NCBI GenBank assembly: GCA_047404195.1
Contig: JBDOIU010000018.1
Location: 1-64,000, forward strand
Direction: 5' to 3'
DNA length: 64,000 nucleotides
Origin: JAJRRL01 sp047404195
GTDB lineage: Bacteria > Pseudomonadota > Gammaproteobacteria > JAJRRL01
The notes under the pieces were generated by a model, which saw nothing but the letters and a program-made list of their open reading frames with translations, was not told the DNA's origin and made no database searches. The position numbers and the translations under genes were made by a program. Of the stretch, positions 17,835-25,954 are shown piece after piece. Each line of letters opens with the position of its first letter. The first letter of the stretch is position 1.

Positions 17835-19115
17835 ATGAGTCATTCCTTTCGTGCATGGTTTGTTTGTCTAACGGCTGGTTTATTCTTTTTTTATGAATTT
17901 ATTCAGATGAACATGTTCAATGTGATCAGCCATGCTTTTATGCAATCATTTCATATCAGTGCAGAAATGATGGGCTGGATTGATTCGTTTTATTTTGCTG
18001 CAAATGTGGTATTTCTATTTTTGGCAGGTTACTTGTTGGATCGTTACTCTATTCGACGTGTCATTCTATCTTCCATGCTGCTGTGTGTGCTCGGTACAGC
18101 AGCGATTGCCTTTACGCATTCTCAATCGATGGCCATGTGTTTACGCTTCTTGACGGGTATTGGTAGTGCTTTTTGTTTCCTCAGTTGTATTCGTTTAGCA
18201 ACATTCTGGTTTCCGAAACAACAAATTGGTATGGTTGTCGGTGCCATTGTCACGGAAGCAATGATTGGCGGTATCTTTTCACAAAAGCCCTTGATGCTAC
18301 TGACACAATCCGTTGGCTGGCGGCATGCGTTGGTGATTGATGGCTGTCTTGGTTTGGCATTGTGGTGTTTGATTTACAGTGTGGTGCGTGATCGCCCACC
18401 CGTGACCACACCGGTTGCTGAAGCCTGTGAGGCAGAGCCAACAACAGATTATCGGCAAGGCTTGAAACAAGCATTCACGCGCGTACAAAACTGGTGCATT
18501 GCCAGTTACACGGCGATGATGAATTTGCCATTGGCTATTTTAGGCGGTATTTGGGGTATTGATTATCTGGTTGGTCGCTTCCATTGTCAGCCCACACAAG
18601 CATCAGGTATCACCATGGCATTATTCGCTGGTATGATGCTTGGTTCTCCAGTGGTGGGTTATATTTCGGATCGCAGTCGTTCACGACGATTGGTGATGCT
18701 TTTAGGTGGTATTGCGCTCTTGTTGAGTGTGGTTTACTTGATGTCAGTATCATCCATGTCTGTGCTTTGGTTAACATGTTTGTTCTTTGGCATAGGATTT
18801 TTATCTGGTGCGCAAGTGGTTGGGTATCCATTAGTGGCTGAGAGTAGCCCGGCCACGATTGTTGCCATGTCAGTCAGCGTAGTAAACATTACAACCCAGG
18901 CATGTATGGGGCTATCGAAGCCATTGTATGGCTGGTTGATGGATAGGCACCAACAGCAGCATGCGATCATTGGCGCTTACACAGCAGCTGATTTTCATGC
19001 AGCTATGATTGTGTTACCGATCGCAATCTTACTGGCCTTGGTTGCAGTGATGTGTGTGCGCTCAACAGCGCGTGGCCCGATCAATCAAAACGACAGCATT
19101 ACTGTGCAACACTGA
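17835..19115 (+). CDS. MFS transporter (Pht-like), paralogue of preceding gene
   Basis: A 426-residue carrier with about 12 helices. It matches the preceding MFS protein along its length: FFFYEFIQMNMFNV at the start, GYLLDRYSIRRV near 65, FLSCIRLATFWFPKQQ near 115, GYISDRSRSRR near 274 and GYPLVAE near 330. AAGGAG lies 5 nt before the ATG. It is separated from its twin by a terminator, so it has its own promoter. The stop overlaps the start of the lytic transglycosylase gene by one base (TGATG). Substrate unknown; a nutrient imported from the host compartment is the likely type. Confidence 0.85.
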   Translation: MSHSFRAWFVCLTAGLFFFYEFIQMNMFNVISHAFMQSFHISAEMMGWIDSFYFAANVVFLFLAGYLLDRYSIRRVILSSMLLCVLGTAAIAFTHSQSMAMCLRFLTGIGSAFCFLSCIRLATFWFPKQQIGMVVGAIVTEAMIGGIFSQKPLMLLTQSVGWRHALVIDGCLGLALWCLIYSVVRDRPPVTTPVAEACEAEPTTDYRQGLKQAFTRVQNWCIASYTAMMNLPLAILGGIWGIDYLVGRFHCQPTQASGITMALFAGMMLGSPVVGYISDRSRSRRLVMLLGGIALLLSVVYLMSVSSMSVLWLTCLFFGIGFLSGAQVVGYPLVAESSPATIVAMSVSVVNITTQACMGLSKPLYGWLMDRHQQQHAIIGAYTAADFHAAMIVLPIAILLALVAVMCVRSTARGPINQNDSITVQH

Positions 19116-19696
19116 TGCCAGGCAAGTGCATTTTTCAGATTGTAGGCATTGTGATGGCGTTTGCTTGTGTGAGTTGTGATAACAGTGCAGCCATTAAAAA
19201 TCCACGTGATTTATGCAGCATTTATCGACAGAAGCCTTCGTGGCGCTCAGCAGTACAGCGAGCCAGCACACGATATCATGTGCCTGCATCAACGATCATG
19301 GCCATTATGTATACTGAGTCTCGATTTGTTGCGACTGCACGCACACCGCAACGACATATTATGGGCGTACCACTCATGCATGCAAGCACTGCATTAGGTT
19401 ATGCGCAAGTGTTAGACGGTACTTGGCGTTTCTATTTGAAATCAACCAATCAGCTGTCAGCAGATCGCGAAAACTTTGCGGATGCCAGTCTATTTATTGC
19501 TTGGTATGTGCAGTCAATTCAAAAAGCATGTCACATAAAATCACATCAAGTGGCTGCTATTTATCTGGCTTACCATAATGGTATTGCCGCCTATCACCGT
19601 GGGCAAGTATGGCATGATGCAGCACTTGTCCGTTTGTCTAAAAGTGTTGAACGATTAGCAAGGCATTACGCTGGGCAGCTTTGTTCGGGTGATTGA
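19115..19696 (+). CDS. Lytic transglycosylase, probable lipoprotein
   Basis: A 193-residue protein with an SLT-type fold that cleaves peptidoglycan glycan strands. The catalytic Glu is in IMYTESRF near residue 68, followed by GYAQV..TW near 101 and YLAYHNG near 153, the order expected for this family. The N-terminus is a hydrophobic signal ending in CVSC, compatible with a lipobox and so with anchoring to a membrane. The frame opens upstream at 19052, but the ATG at 19115 overlaps the MFS stop (TGATG) and starts the signal peptide. Confidence 0.8.
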   Translation: MPGKCIFQIVGIVMAFACVSCDNSAAIKNPRDLCSIYRQKPSWRSAVQRASTRYHVPASTIMAIMYTESRFVATARTPQRHIMGVPLMHASTALGYAQVLDGTWRFYLKSTNQLSADRENFADASLFIAWYVQSIQKACHIKSHQVAAIYLAYHNGIAAYHRGQVWHDAALVRLSKSVERLARHYAGQLCSGD

Positions 19697-19783
19697 GGTT
19701 GGCAAAATAATCAATCATTTGCTGTTGTGTACTACACACCAATCAGTTCACTATCATCCAATGAGCAGGACGGTTGAACGTCG

Positions 19784-22684
19784 CTAGCTGGTTACTGTGG
19801 CTGCCGTCGAGGTATTAATAATATTGTCGATCTCAGTTCGACTAATCTTTTTTTCCACCGTGATACCTTTGTTAATCGTGTATTGAATCGTTATTTCATG
19901 TTCACTGCAGGTGACGCTACTTACCTTCACCGGATCATCCTTATCAATGTTAGTGTTTGGGCACAATAGAGACAGTTCCCAGGTTTTATCACTGGTTAGT
20001 AATGATCGAAGAAGCGATGTTGCATCATTTTTCATTGTTATGTTTTCAATGACATCACCGTCTATGCTACCACCAAGGCGAAGATAGACTGCAGTTAAAC
20101 ATTTTTTGGTGAGATCCTCAGAGTCGTTGAGAAGAACAGATTTGACATGCTCAGATATGGGCTTGGATTGGTTTTGAGTTGTGGACCCTAAGCTGTCAGC
20201 ATTATTTGTCTTGCCAATCAAGGTTGAATAAAATGATTGTTTGGTCTGCTGCTTATGAGCCAGGTGTAGAATAATGGCAGCAGCAATGACGGCGCTGAGT
20301 ATGCTGAATGCAGCCAGGTAACAGTAGGGATTTTTTACGCATGCATGCAATGCAGCAGTCCATAATGGCGTGGCTGGCTTAATGAGGCTGGCGCTGACTT
20401 GTAAGCCCGCTATGACAGAGAAGCCAGCGTATGCAGTAATAAACCCTGCCATGCATGTGCTGAGAGTCATCGTTTGAGAAAGATGTAGATTCTTGTCACT
20501 CTTCTGTAGCGTCGCGGCGCCATCCCTGAGTATTTGTGTGATTTTTTTCATTTTCAAGAGGGGGTCATTGACTGGTGTTTCATTTATCGCACGAATGAAT
20601 GGCTGTTTATTCATGGAAAATATTTTAGAAAGTATTTTTTTCTGACGAGTGTCTTCAATTTGCTGAAGGATGGCGAATATATCATTTTCATACTCGGGCG
20701 AAGAAATGATACGGCAGTTTTCTTGCGGATTAGAATTAATCTCAATTGGTGTATCGTTTGGAGTGTTCGTATATTTTATCTGAAGTGAACCTGTTGTGGT
20801 GGCGCGTATATCATCGGGCATGTTATTGTCTTGTGGTTCCTTTAGTTGGATGCCCAGTAATGAGATAGTTTGCATGAAGCAAGTGAAAACGTAATGCCTC
20901 ACAAACTGCGATTGGTCGTAGTTTTGAAGTGCTTGATAAATAGCATAATTACCCGTGTAGATGATTGTTTGTTTGTTGCTGTGCACAATGCTGCAATGTT
21001 GTTGTATTAACTTTCGGAGTGCAGGGCGCCTTGCAATGTCTTTTATGATGTGTGGCGATATGGTTTTGTATTTTTTTGCTAAGAAGTCAGGCGATTCGAT
21101 CTTGTGATCTCCTGACGTACAGTGCTCTCGGCAGTCATCTGTGAGAGACCTATATCGATTAAATGGGACAACACCATGCCATGCATGGGTTTGTGTTGAG
21201 CTGCTACCTGCACTGGCTGGCACCCATAGCAAGTGACCATGGCGCTTGCAGTGTTCTTGTAAATTGTCACCATAAAATATTACGCCATCAGCTGATTCGT
21301 GGCAACTAAACTTTGGGTCTTTGGATATTTTATTTTGAAAGTAGATCGGTAAGCCCATTATGTTGATAGTGAGTGGGGCCTGTGTGCTTTCAATCTGAGT
21401 GAGTAAAGCTCGTCGGTAGTGCTGGCTATGATAATGACAATAAATGCGATCACCGTGAGTGGTGATGCCTATAATGTTATCATTGTCTGCAGGCTCTGCA
21501 TCGGAATCACGTTTGCTTTCGATTGCGTAATTGTGTTTGCTTTCGGATTTTTCGTCTGGGGTTAAGGGGGTGATTTCACTATCCTGCCCGGCTGGTTCGA
21601 AGTAATTTTGCAGAAAGAGAGGCATGCATGTTAGAATGATTTTACTGGGAAGATACCAGTTACTGTCAATTTGATATGCGCCATAATATATGGCAATTTT
21701 CATGGCTACAGTATCGTCTTCTAGAAGGAATATCTCTTTTGGTTGGAAGATGTCGGGATAGTTTGTAATCAGTTCATGGCTTTCAAGTGCTTCCATTGAT
21801 AAGTTCAGGTCAAAGAAGTTGTTGATATTAATCAGCATTTCGATCAGTTTTTCTTTTTCTGCTGTGCTCACACTAATACTATTGAAGCTCAAAAATAAAG
21901 TGTCGTTTTCATGATGAGCCATTAGCCCCTGAGGAAGCGATATTGAGTCAAGTTCAAATTCCAATGTATAGTTAGGAATAGCAAAAAACCTCTTTGTACT
22001 AAACATTTTTGTTTTACGTGAGAACATCGATAGTTTTGCTACTTCTTGAGGGCTTGTTTTTGCATGCTCGGAATTTTTTGTGAGAAACTTACTCACTTTT
22101 TGTAATGTATCTCTCGGTACAATAGGCTCTAAATCTATATGAGTACTTTGATCTCTTAGGGCGCTATGAATGATTTCAATGCCCGAATTGATATTGTTAG
22201 CTTGGATGACCCGATTGAGATGTGCATCTAGTATGATCGTGAAGGTCTTGTCGCCACATTGGAATATAATACTGACTTGTTCTTTTGTTTCGGATATGTT
22301 TGAGCAGGTGACTTCTTGGTTTGGTAGATAACGGATTATTTTTCCTGCTATCAAAAATGCAGTATCTTGCTCTAAGTGAATATTACCAAACTGAGTGAGC
22401 GCATTGACAGAGTGGATATTTAATAGTGAAAATGGTTTGAGATGACCCTGCGTGTAGAGGCCATTCACTGTTAGTAGGCGTGCAAACAGGCTGTTTTTTT
22501 TGTTTGGAGATTGAGAGCTTAAAAAAGCCTCCACCGCTGCTAGCAGATAGGGGTCTCTATCAAGATCAGTGACAACTTGTTTTTCTAGCACGATTTTCAA
22601 GGGAATTAGTGCCTCGATTACCTCGCTTTTTCTATCCGCCCATGTTTTTCTGCGAGTGTGGTTTGCTTCTGTTGTATGTTGCAT
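19784..22684 (-). CDS. Very large hypothetical protein with a C-terminal pair of membrane helices
   Basis: A 966-residue protein unlike anything I recognise. About 730 residues are soluble with no signal peptide. Two hydrophobic helices follow near 738-762 and 783-806, then a polar tail of about 160 residues ending STAATVTS. A cysteine/histidine-rich stretch (including DDCREHCTSGDHK near 520) might bind metal, but the spacing is not canonical. Two starts are possible: ATG 22684 (CAGG 10 nt upstream) or ATG 22711 without a good ribosome site. The domain plan recalls host-membrane-inserted effectors, which is inference. Its neighbour is the Rpn nuclease gene, divergent. Confidence 0.6.
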   Translation of the reverse strand: MQHTTEANHTRRKTWADRKSEVIEALIPLKIVLEKQVVTDLDRDPYLLAAVEAFLSSQSPNKKNSLFARLLTVNGLYTQGHLKPFSLLNIHSVNALTQFGNIHLEQDTAFLIAGKIIRYLPNQEVTCSNISETKEQVSIIFQCGDKTFTIILDAHLNRVIQANNINSGIEIIHSALRDQSTHIDLEPIVPRDTLQKVSKFLTKNSEHAKTSPQEVAKLSMFSRKTKMFSTKRFFAIPNYTLEFELDSISLPQGLMAHHENDTLFLSFNSISVSTAEKEKLIEMLININNFFDLNLSMEALESHELITNYPDIFQPKEIFLLEDDTVAMKIAIYYGAYQIDSNWYLPSKIILTCMPLFLQNYFEPAGQDSEITPLTPDEKSESKHNYAIESKRDSDAEPADNDNIIGITTHGDRIYCHYHSQHYRRALLTQIESTQAPLTINIMGLPIYFQNKISKDPKFSCHESADGVIFYGDNLQEHCKRHGHLLWVPASAGSSSTQTHAWHGVVPFNRYRSLTDDCREHCTSGDHKIESPDFLAKKYKTISPHIIKDIARRPALRKLIQQHCSIVHSNKQTIIYTGNYAIYQALQNYDQSQFVRHYVFTCFMQTISLLGIQLKEPQDNNMPDDIRATTTGSLQIKYTNTPNDTPIEINSNPQENCRIISSPEYENDIFAILQQIEDTRQKKILSKIFSMNKQPFIRAINETPVNDPLLKMKKITQILRDGAATLQKSDKNLHLSQTMTLSTCMAGFITAYAGFSVIAGLQVSASLIKPATPLWTAALHACVKNPYCYLAAFSILSAVIAAAIILHLAHKQQTKQSFYSTLIGKTNNADSLGSTTQNQSKPISEHVKSVLLNDSEDLTKKCLTAVYLRLGGSIDGDVIENITMKNDATSLLRSLLTSDKTWELSLLCPNTNIDKDDPVKVSSVTCSEHEITIQYTINKGITVEKKISRTEIDNIINTSTAATVTS

Positions 22685-23049
22685 TCTAGTGATACCTGAG
22701 TGTTTGTACATAACATTTCTATTTTACCACCCAGCACCTTTAGATGCAAATATTAGCTGCGTTGCTAGTGTATGGTTTTAGCGGTAAAAAAAGTGTCTTG
22801 CATCATTCTTTCTTAAGATTATCCAAGTTTATCATGGTTAAGCTCATTCGCTCTTCGCTCGTTCTAGGTTGTCGTCCTGCGTAGTGTCAAAATCTGGACA
22901 TCAATTTTCAGCATCAGAGTGTGTATCTTATGATGCGAATATCATGGTTTCTTCCCATAAAAAACACGGTATTGCCCCTGTCTGAATATTCGTATACTGG
23001 TCATCGTGGCAAAGGATTCTCTTTATCACGACAGAAAAGGACTCATGGT

Positions 23050-24201
23050 ATGGCAATTGATTGTGAAGGGCACGTTACTGCGCTCTTCTCCAATGAGAAT
23101 GATTTGGGAATAACGGATTATATCAGTTGTAAAACACTGCATCATCCACATGATACGGCATTTAAAATTGGTATGTCAGAACCAAAGGTTGTGCGACAAA
23201 TGATTAAGCAGTATCTGCCCCAATACGTCGCTAACCTCATCGATATGGAGTCGTTGATGCTTTCAAACAGCACTTATATCGATCCTGATTTGCAGCATAA
23301 ATACTCAGATGTCTTGTATCAATGCAAAACCAATGCCGGCGATCAGTGTGTCATGTATTTTCTTTGGGAGCATCAATCCACTTACGACAAAAACATTGCA
23401 CTCCGCCTTTTTAATTATATTTGCCGTATTATGGAAGAACACTTGCAGCAATCTAATGGCCATACTAAGCTGCCTGTCATTATTCCCGTTGTTGTTTACA
23501 ATGGTACACAAAGTCCCTATCCAGGCAGTTGTGACTGGGCAGATGGTTTTCAAAATCCAACGCTTGCTAGATCGTTGATGTTTAGGCCGTTCAATCTTAT
23601 TGATTTAACAGTCATTGGTGATGATGAGCTGATGCGAGACCGATGGACTTCGATGATGACAATGATGTTGAAGCATCTACGGCGAAGGGATTTTACGGCG
23701 GTGCAGCATAAAATTATCAGTTGTTTAGCGTTTATTGTCTACCAGGGTGGGTGTGAATTACTGGCTGTTAAATGGTTGAAGTGCATCATGACATCAGCTA
23801 ACATTATAGATAAGGACGATTTTATTGCTTCGATAGAAGCAATTTTCCCAACCATAGGAGAGCATATGGCTACAGTTGCGCAGCAGTTATACGATGAGGG
23901 CCTACAGCAAGGTATGTTAAAAGGTAAGTTAGAGGGCAAGCTGGAAGGCAAGCTAGAGGGCAAGCTGGAAGGCAAGCTAGAGGGCAAGCTAGAGGGCAAG
24001 CTGGAAGGCAAGCTAGAGGGCAAGCTGGAAGGCAAGCGAGAAGGCATACAGACAGGTGCTGCCTCTGAAAGAAAAAAATTCATCCTAAAAATGTTGCAGT
24101 ATAATAAAAGTATTGAAGAAGTTGCATTGTTTTTTGAGATATCAGTGAATGAGGTAGAGGCTATGCGTAAGGAAATGCAGCCATTAGGTAGCGGCAAATA
24201 G
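23050..24201 (+). CDS. Rpn family recombination-promoting nuclease (transposase_31, PD-(D/E)XK)
   Basis: A 383-residue protein of the Rpn group: DNA endonucleases with a PD-(D/E)XK core that promote RecA-independent recombination. Seen here are HPHDTAFKIGMSEPKVV near residue 32, DMESLML, KYSDVLYQCK near 85 (active-site Asp), YFLWEHQST near 101 (Glu and Gln of the core) and PVVVYNG near 145. From about 290 the protein has ten GKLE/GKRE units encoded by a 12-bp tandem repeat, then a predicted helix-turn-helix-like tail. I start at ATG 23050 with AAAAGG 9 nt upstream. A GTG at 22921 would add 43 unrelated residues. It is not a classical insertion sequence, as no terminal repeats were found. Confidence 0.85.
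   Translation: MAIDCEGHVTALFSNENDLGITDYISCKTLHHPHDTAFKIGMSEPKVVRQMIKQYLPQYVANLIDMESLMLSNSTYIDPDLQHKYSDVLYQCKTNAGDQCVMYFLWEHQSTYDKNIALRLFNYICRIMEEHLQQSNGHTKLPVIIPVVVYNGTQSPYPGSCDWADGFQNPTLARSLMFRPFNLIDLTVIGDDELMRDRWTSMMTMMLKHLRRRDFTAVQHKIISCLAFIVYQGGCELLAVKWLKCIMTSANIIDKDDFIASIEAIFPTIGEHMATVAQQLYDEGLQQGMLKGKLEGKLEGKLEGKLEGKLEGKLEGKLEGKLEGKLEGKREGIQTGAASERKKFILKMLQYNKSIEEVALFFEISVNEVEAMRKEMQPLGSGK
23922..24041 (+). repeat. Ten 12-bp tandem units coding for GKLE
   Basis: GGCAAGCTGGAA and GGCAAGCTAGAG units run head to tail for 120 bp, with GGTAAGTTAGAG as the first unit and GGCAAGCGAGAA as the last. The two middle versions alternate partly as 24-bp pairs, which points to recent unequal exchange or slippage. 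Any change in number keeps the frame. Confidence 0.95.
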
Positions 24202-24263
24202 GGTGTACTCTTTTGTCTTTTAACAGACGCAGTATGTAGACTGTTGATCATCAGAGCAGGTGC

Positions 24264-24689
24264 TTAGTGACGTGATGGTGACAGTTTTTTCTTTAATTGA
24301 TGATAGTATTCTTCGTCACTGATCAGTACTTTCTTGTGTTGTGCATCCCAGAGCATGTCAGCCATGATTGAGATACATTGGTGAGCGCAGTCATGTGCAT
24401 CCATACGTTGGCATGCTTGTTCCCATAGCGATCTGATGCCAGTTGGTCTATCCATACTAATTTGCTCATTGAGTGATAAATGCAGTGCAATATGTAGAAA
24501 TGGATTATTGTCTGTGCGATATGTTTCGTTGAGGGCTATTTCGGGTTGATTGAGTATATTGTGGTATTCGGGGTGTTGCTCAATGACGTCAACTATTTGT
24601 TGCTGCATGCGATCAAGTGGCAACTTGTTTTGATTGTGCTGCCAGGCTTGCAGTATGTGTTGTCTATACACTTTTGGGTCATCTATCAT
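24264..24689 (-). CDS. DUF1841 family protein
   Basis: A 141-residue protein of the uncharacterised DUF1841 group, recognised by NPFLHIALHLSLNEQISMDRP near residue 62, where the family has the very conserved NPFLHM.LHL..REQ..DRP. Function is unknown. Its start overlaps the nth stop as ATGA, so it is the last gene of metG-rsxB-nth-DUF1841. Association of DUF1841 with nth and rnfB-like genes is a known neighbourhood in gammaproteobacteria. Confidence 0.85.
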   Translation of the reverse strand: MIDDPKVYRQHILQAWQHNQNKLPLDRMQQQIVDVIEQHPEYHNILNQPEIALNETYRTDNNPFLHIALHLSLNEQISMDRPTGIRSLWEQACQRMDAHDCAHQCISIMADMLWDAQHKKVLISDEEYYHQLKKKLSPSRH

Positions 24690-25345
24690 GTTGTCTCACT
24701 TTGCTCGGCTATTTTATGCCGTTGGGTGTATCGACAATAGTCAATTACTGAGCATTGTGCACAATCTGGTGAACGGGCTTTGCAAACATAGCGACCGTGC
24801 AAAATCAGCCAGTGATGTGCATCCTTTAGGAACACTTCGGGTACGACACGCAAGAGTGCTTTTTCGACTGCTAATGGTGTTTTGCCAGGTGCCAGCCGAG
24901 TACGATTGCTCACACGAAAAATATGTGTATCAACAGCGATGGTTGGTTGACCAAAAGCTGTGTTTAATATGACATTCGCTGTTTTACGGCCAACACCTGG
25001 TAGCGCTTCTAGTTCTTGCCGTGTTTGTGGTACTTGGCTTTTGTGCTCGTCAATGAGTTGTCGGCAGGCTTGGATAATGTGTTTTGCTTTGCTATTAAAT
25101 AAACCAATGCTGCGAATATATTGTTTGAGGCCAGACTCGCCTAGCGCAAATATTTTTTCAGGTGTATTTGCAACCGCAAACAGCGGTTTTGTAGCTTTAT
25201 TAACACTGATATCCGTCGCTTGTGCGGAAAGTGTGACAGCGACGAGTAGTTCAAATGCACTGTCATACTCTAATTCAGTTGTTGGTGCGGGGTTATGACT
25301 TTTCAATGTTTCAAAGAAAGCTTCTCGATTTGCGCGCAAAACCAT
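24686..25345 (-). CDS. nth: Endonuclease III (DNA glycosylase/AP lyase)
   Basis: A 219-residue base-excision repair enzyme removing oxidised pyrimidines. It has the helix-hairpin-helix LPGVGRKTANVIL near residue 115 (catalytic Lys), VDTHIFR near 138 (catalytic Asp), and the C-terminal 4Fe-4S cluster Cys-X6-Cys-X2-Cys-X5-Cys (CKARSPDCAQCSVIDYC). The start is one base after the rsxB-like stop, and the end overlaps DUF1841 as ATGA, so all are translated from one message. Confidence 0.96.
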   Translation of the reverse strand: MVLRANREAFFETLKSHNPAPTTELEYDSAFELLVAVTLSAQATDISVNKATKPLFAVANTPEKIFALGESGLKQYIRSIGLFNSKAKHIIQACRQLIDEHKSQVPQTRQELEALPGVGRKTANVILNTAFGQPTIAVDTHIFRVSNRTRLAPGKTPLAVEKALLRVVPEVFLKDAHHWLILHGRYVCKARSPDCAQCSVIDYCRYTQRHKIAEQSETT

Positions 25346-25954
25346 TTATATGTCCTTACTTTGTCTTTTAAGTGCATTTAATTTTGCCAAACGATCAGAT
25401 AGTTGTTGCTGGCGATCGCCACTTTGCTTGTTTTTTTGATAGCGAGATCGTTGCAGATGTCGCTCATTTTGTAGCCGCTGTTGATGGGCTTGAAAGCGTT
25501 GCCGCCATTCATCTTGCTTGCTGGGGTTAACGGCTTCACTTGCGATACTGCTGATACAGTCAACTGGGCAGGCAGGAATACAGCGATCACAGCCAGTGCA
25601 GGCATCAGCAATCACTGTATGCATGCGTTTACCGCTACCGATGATGGCATCTGTTGGGCAGACAGGCAGACATTTTGTGCAGCCAATACAACGTGATTCA
25701 TCAATAACCACTTTGCTGGGCGCTTTGCTTTTCTCTGCCAGGGCTGCAATGAATGGCTTTGGATCACGATGCAATAGCTTGCCGAGTGCCATTAATGTGT
25801 TAACACCACCGGGCAGGCAGCGATCTATCTGTTCATTGTCATTGGCAATGGCTGTGGCATAGGGTAGGCAGCCTGGGTATTCACAGAGTTCGCACTGTGT
25901 TTGTGGTAAGAGTGCGTCAATTTGTTGAATGAGGTGTGCTTTGCTATCGCTCAA
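25346..25954 (-). CDS. rsxB: RnfB/RsxB-type ferredoxin, stand-alone
   Basis: A 202-residue iron-sulfur protein resembling subunit B of the Rnf/Rsx electron transport complex. It has one incomplete-spacing cluster set C-X2-C-X4-C-X16-C (CELCEYPGC...RCLPGG) near 20-45 and two ferredoxin 4Fe-4S motifs, CIGCTKCLPVCP near 89 and CTGCDRCIPACP near 119. The usual N-terminal membrane helix is absent, and no rnfA/C/D/G/E gene is in the window. It is therefore probably a soluble electron carrier, perhaps serving the Fe-S protein Nth or another partner. The polar C-terminal tail from 145 is rich in Gln, Arg and Lys. It overlaps metG as ATGA. Confidence 0.85.
   Translation of the reverse strand: MSDSKAHLIQQIDALLPQTQCELCEYPGCLPYATAIANDNEQIDRCLPGGVNTLMALGKLLHRDPKPFIAALAEKSKAPSKVVIDESRCIGCTKCLPVCPTDAIIGSGKRMHTVIADACTGCDRCIPACPVDCISSIASEAVNPSKQDEWRQRFQAHQQRLQNERHLQRSRYQKNKQSGDRQQQLSDRLAKLNALKRQSKDI

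Noticed and set aside
23050..24201. Calling the transposase_31/Rpn gene part of an insertion sequence
   Set aside because: No terminal inverted repeats or target-site duplication were found around it, and the family acts as nucleases, not as classical IS transposases.
23739..24251. Minus-strand frame with repeated LPSS units
   Set aside because: It is the antisense of the GKLE tandem repeat in the Rpn gene and has no independent support.
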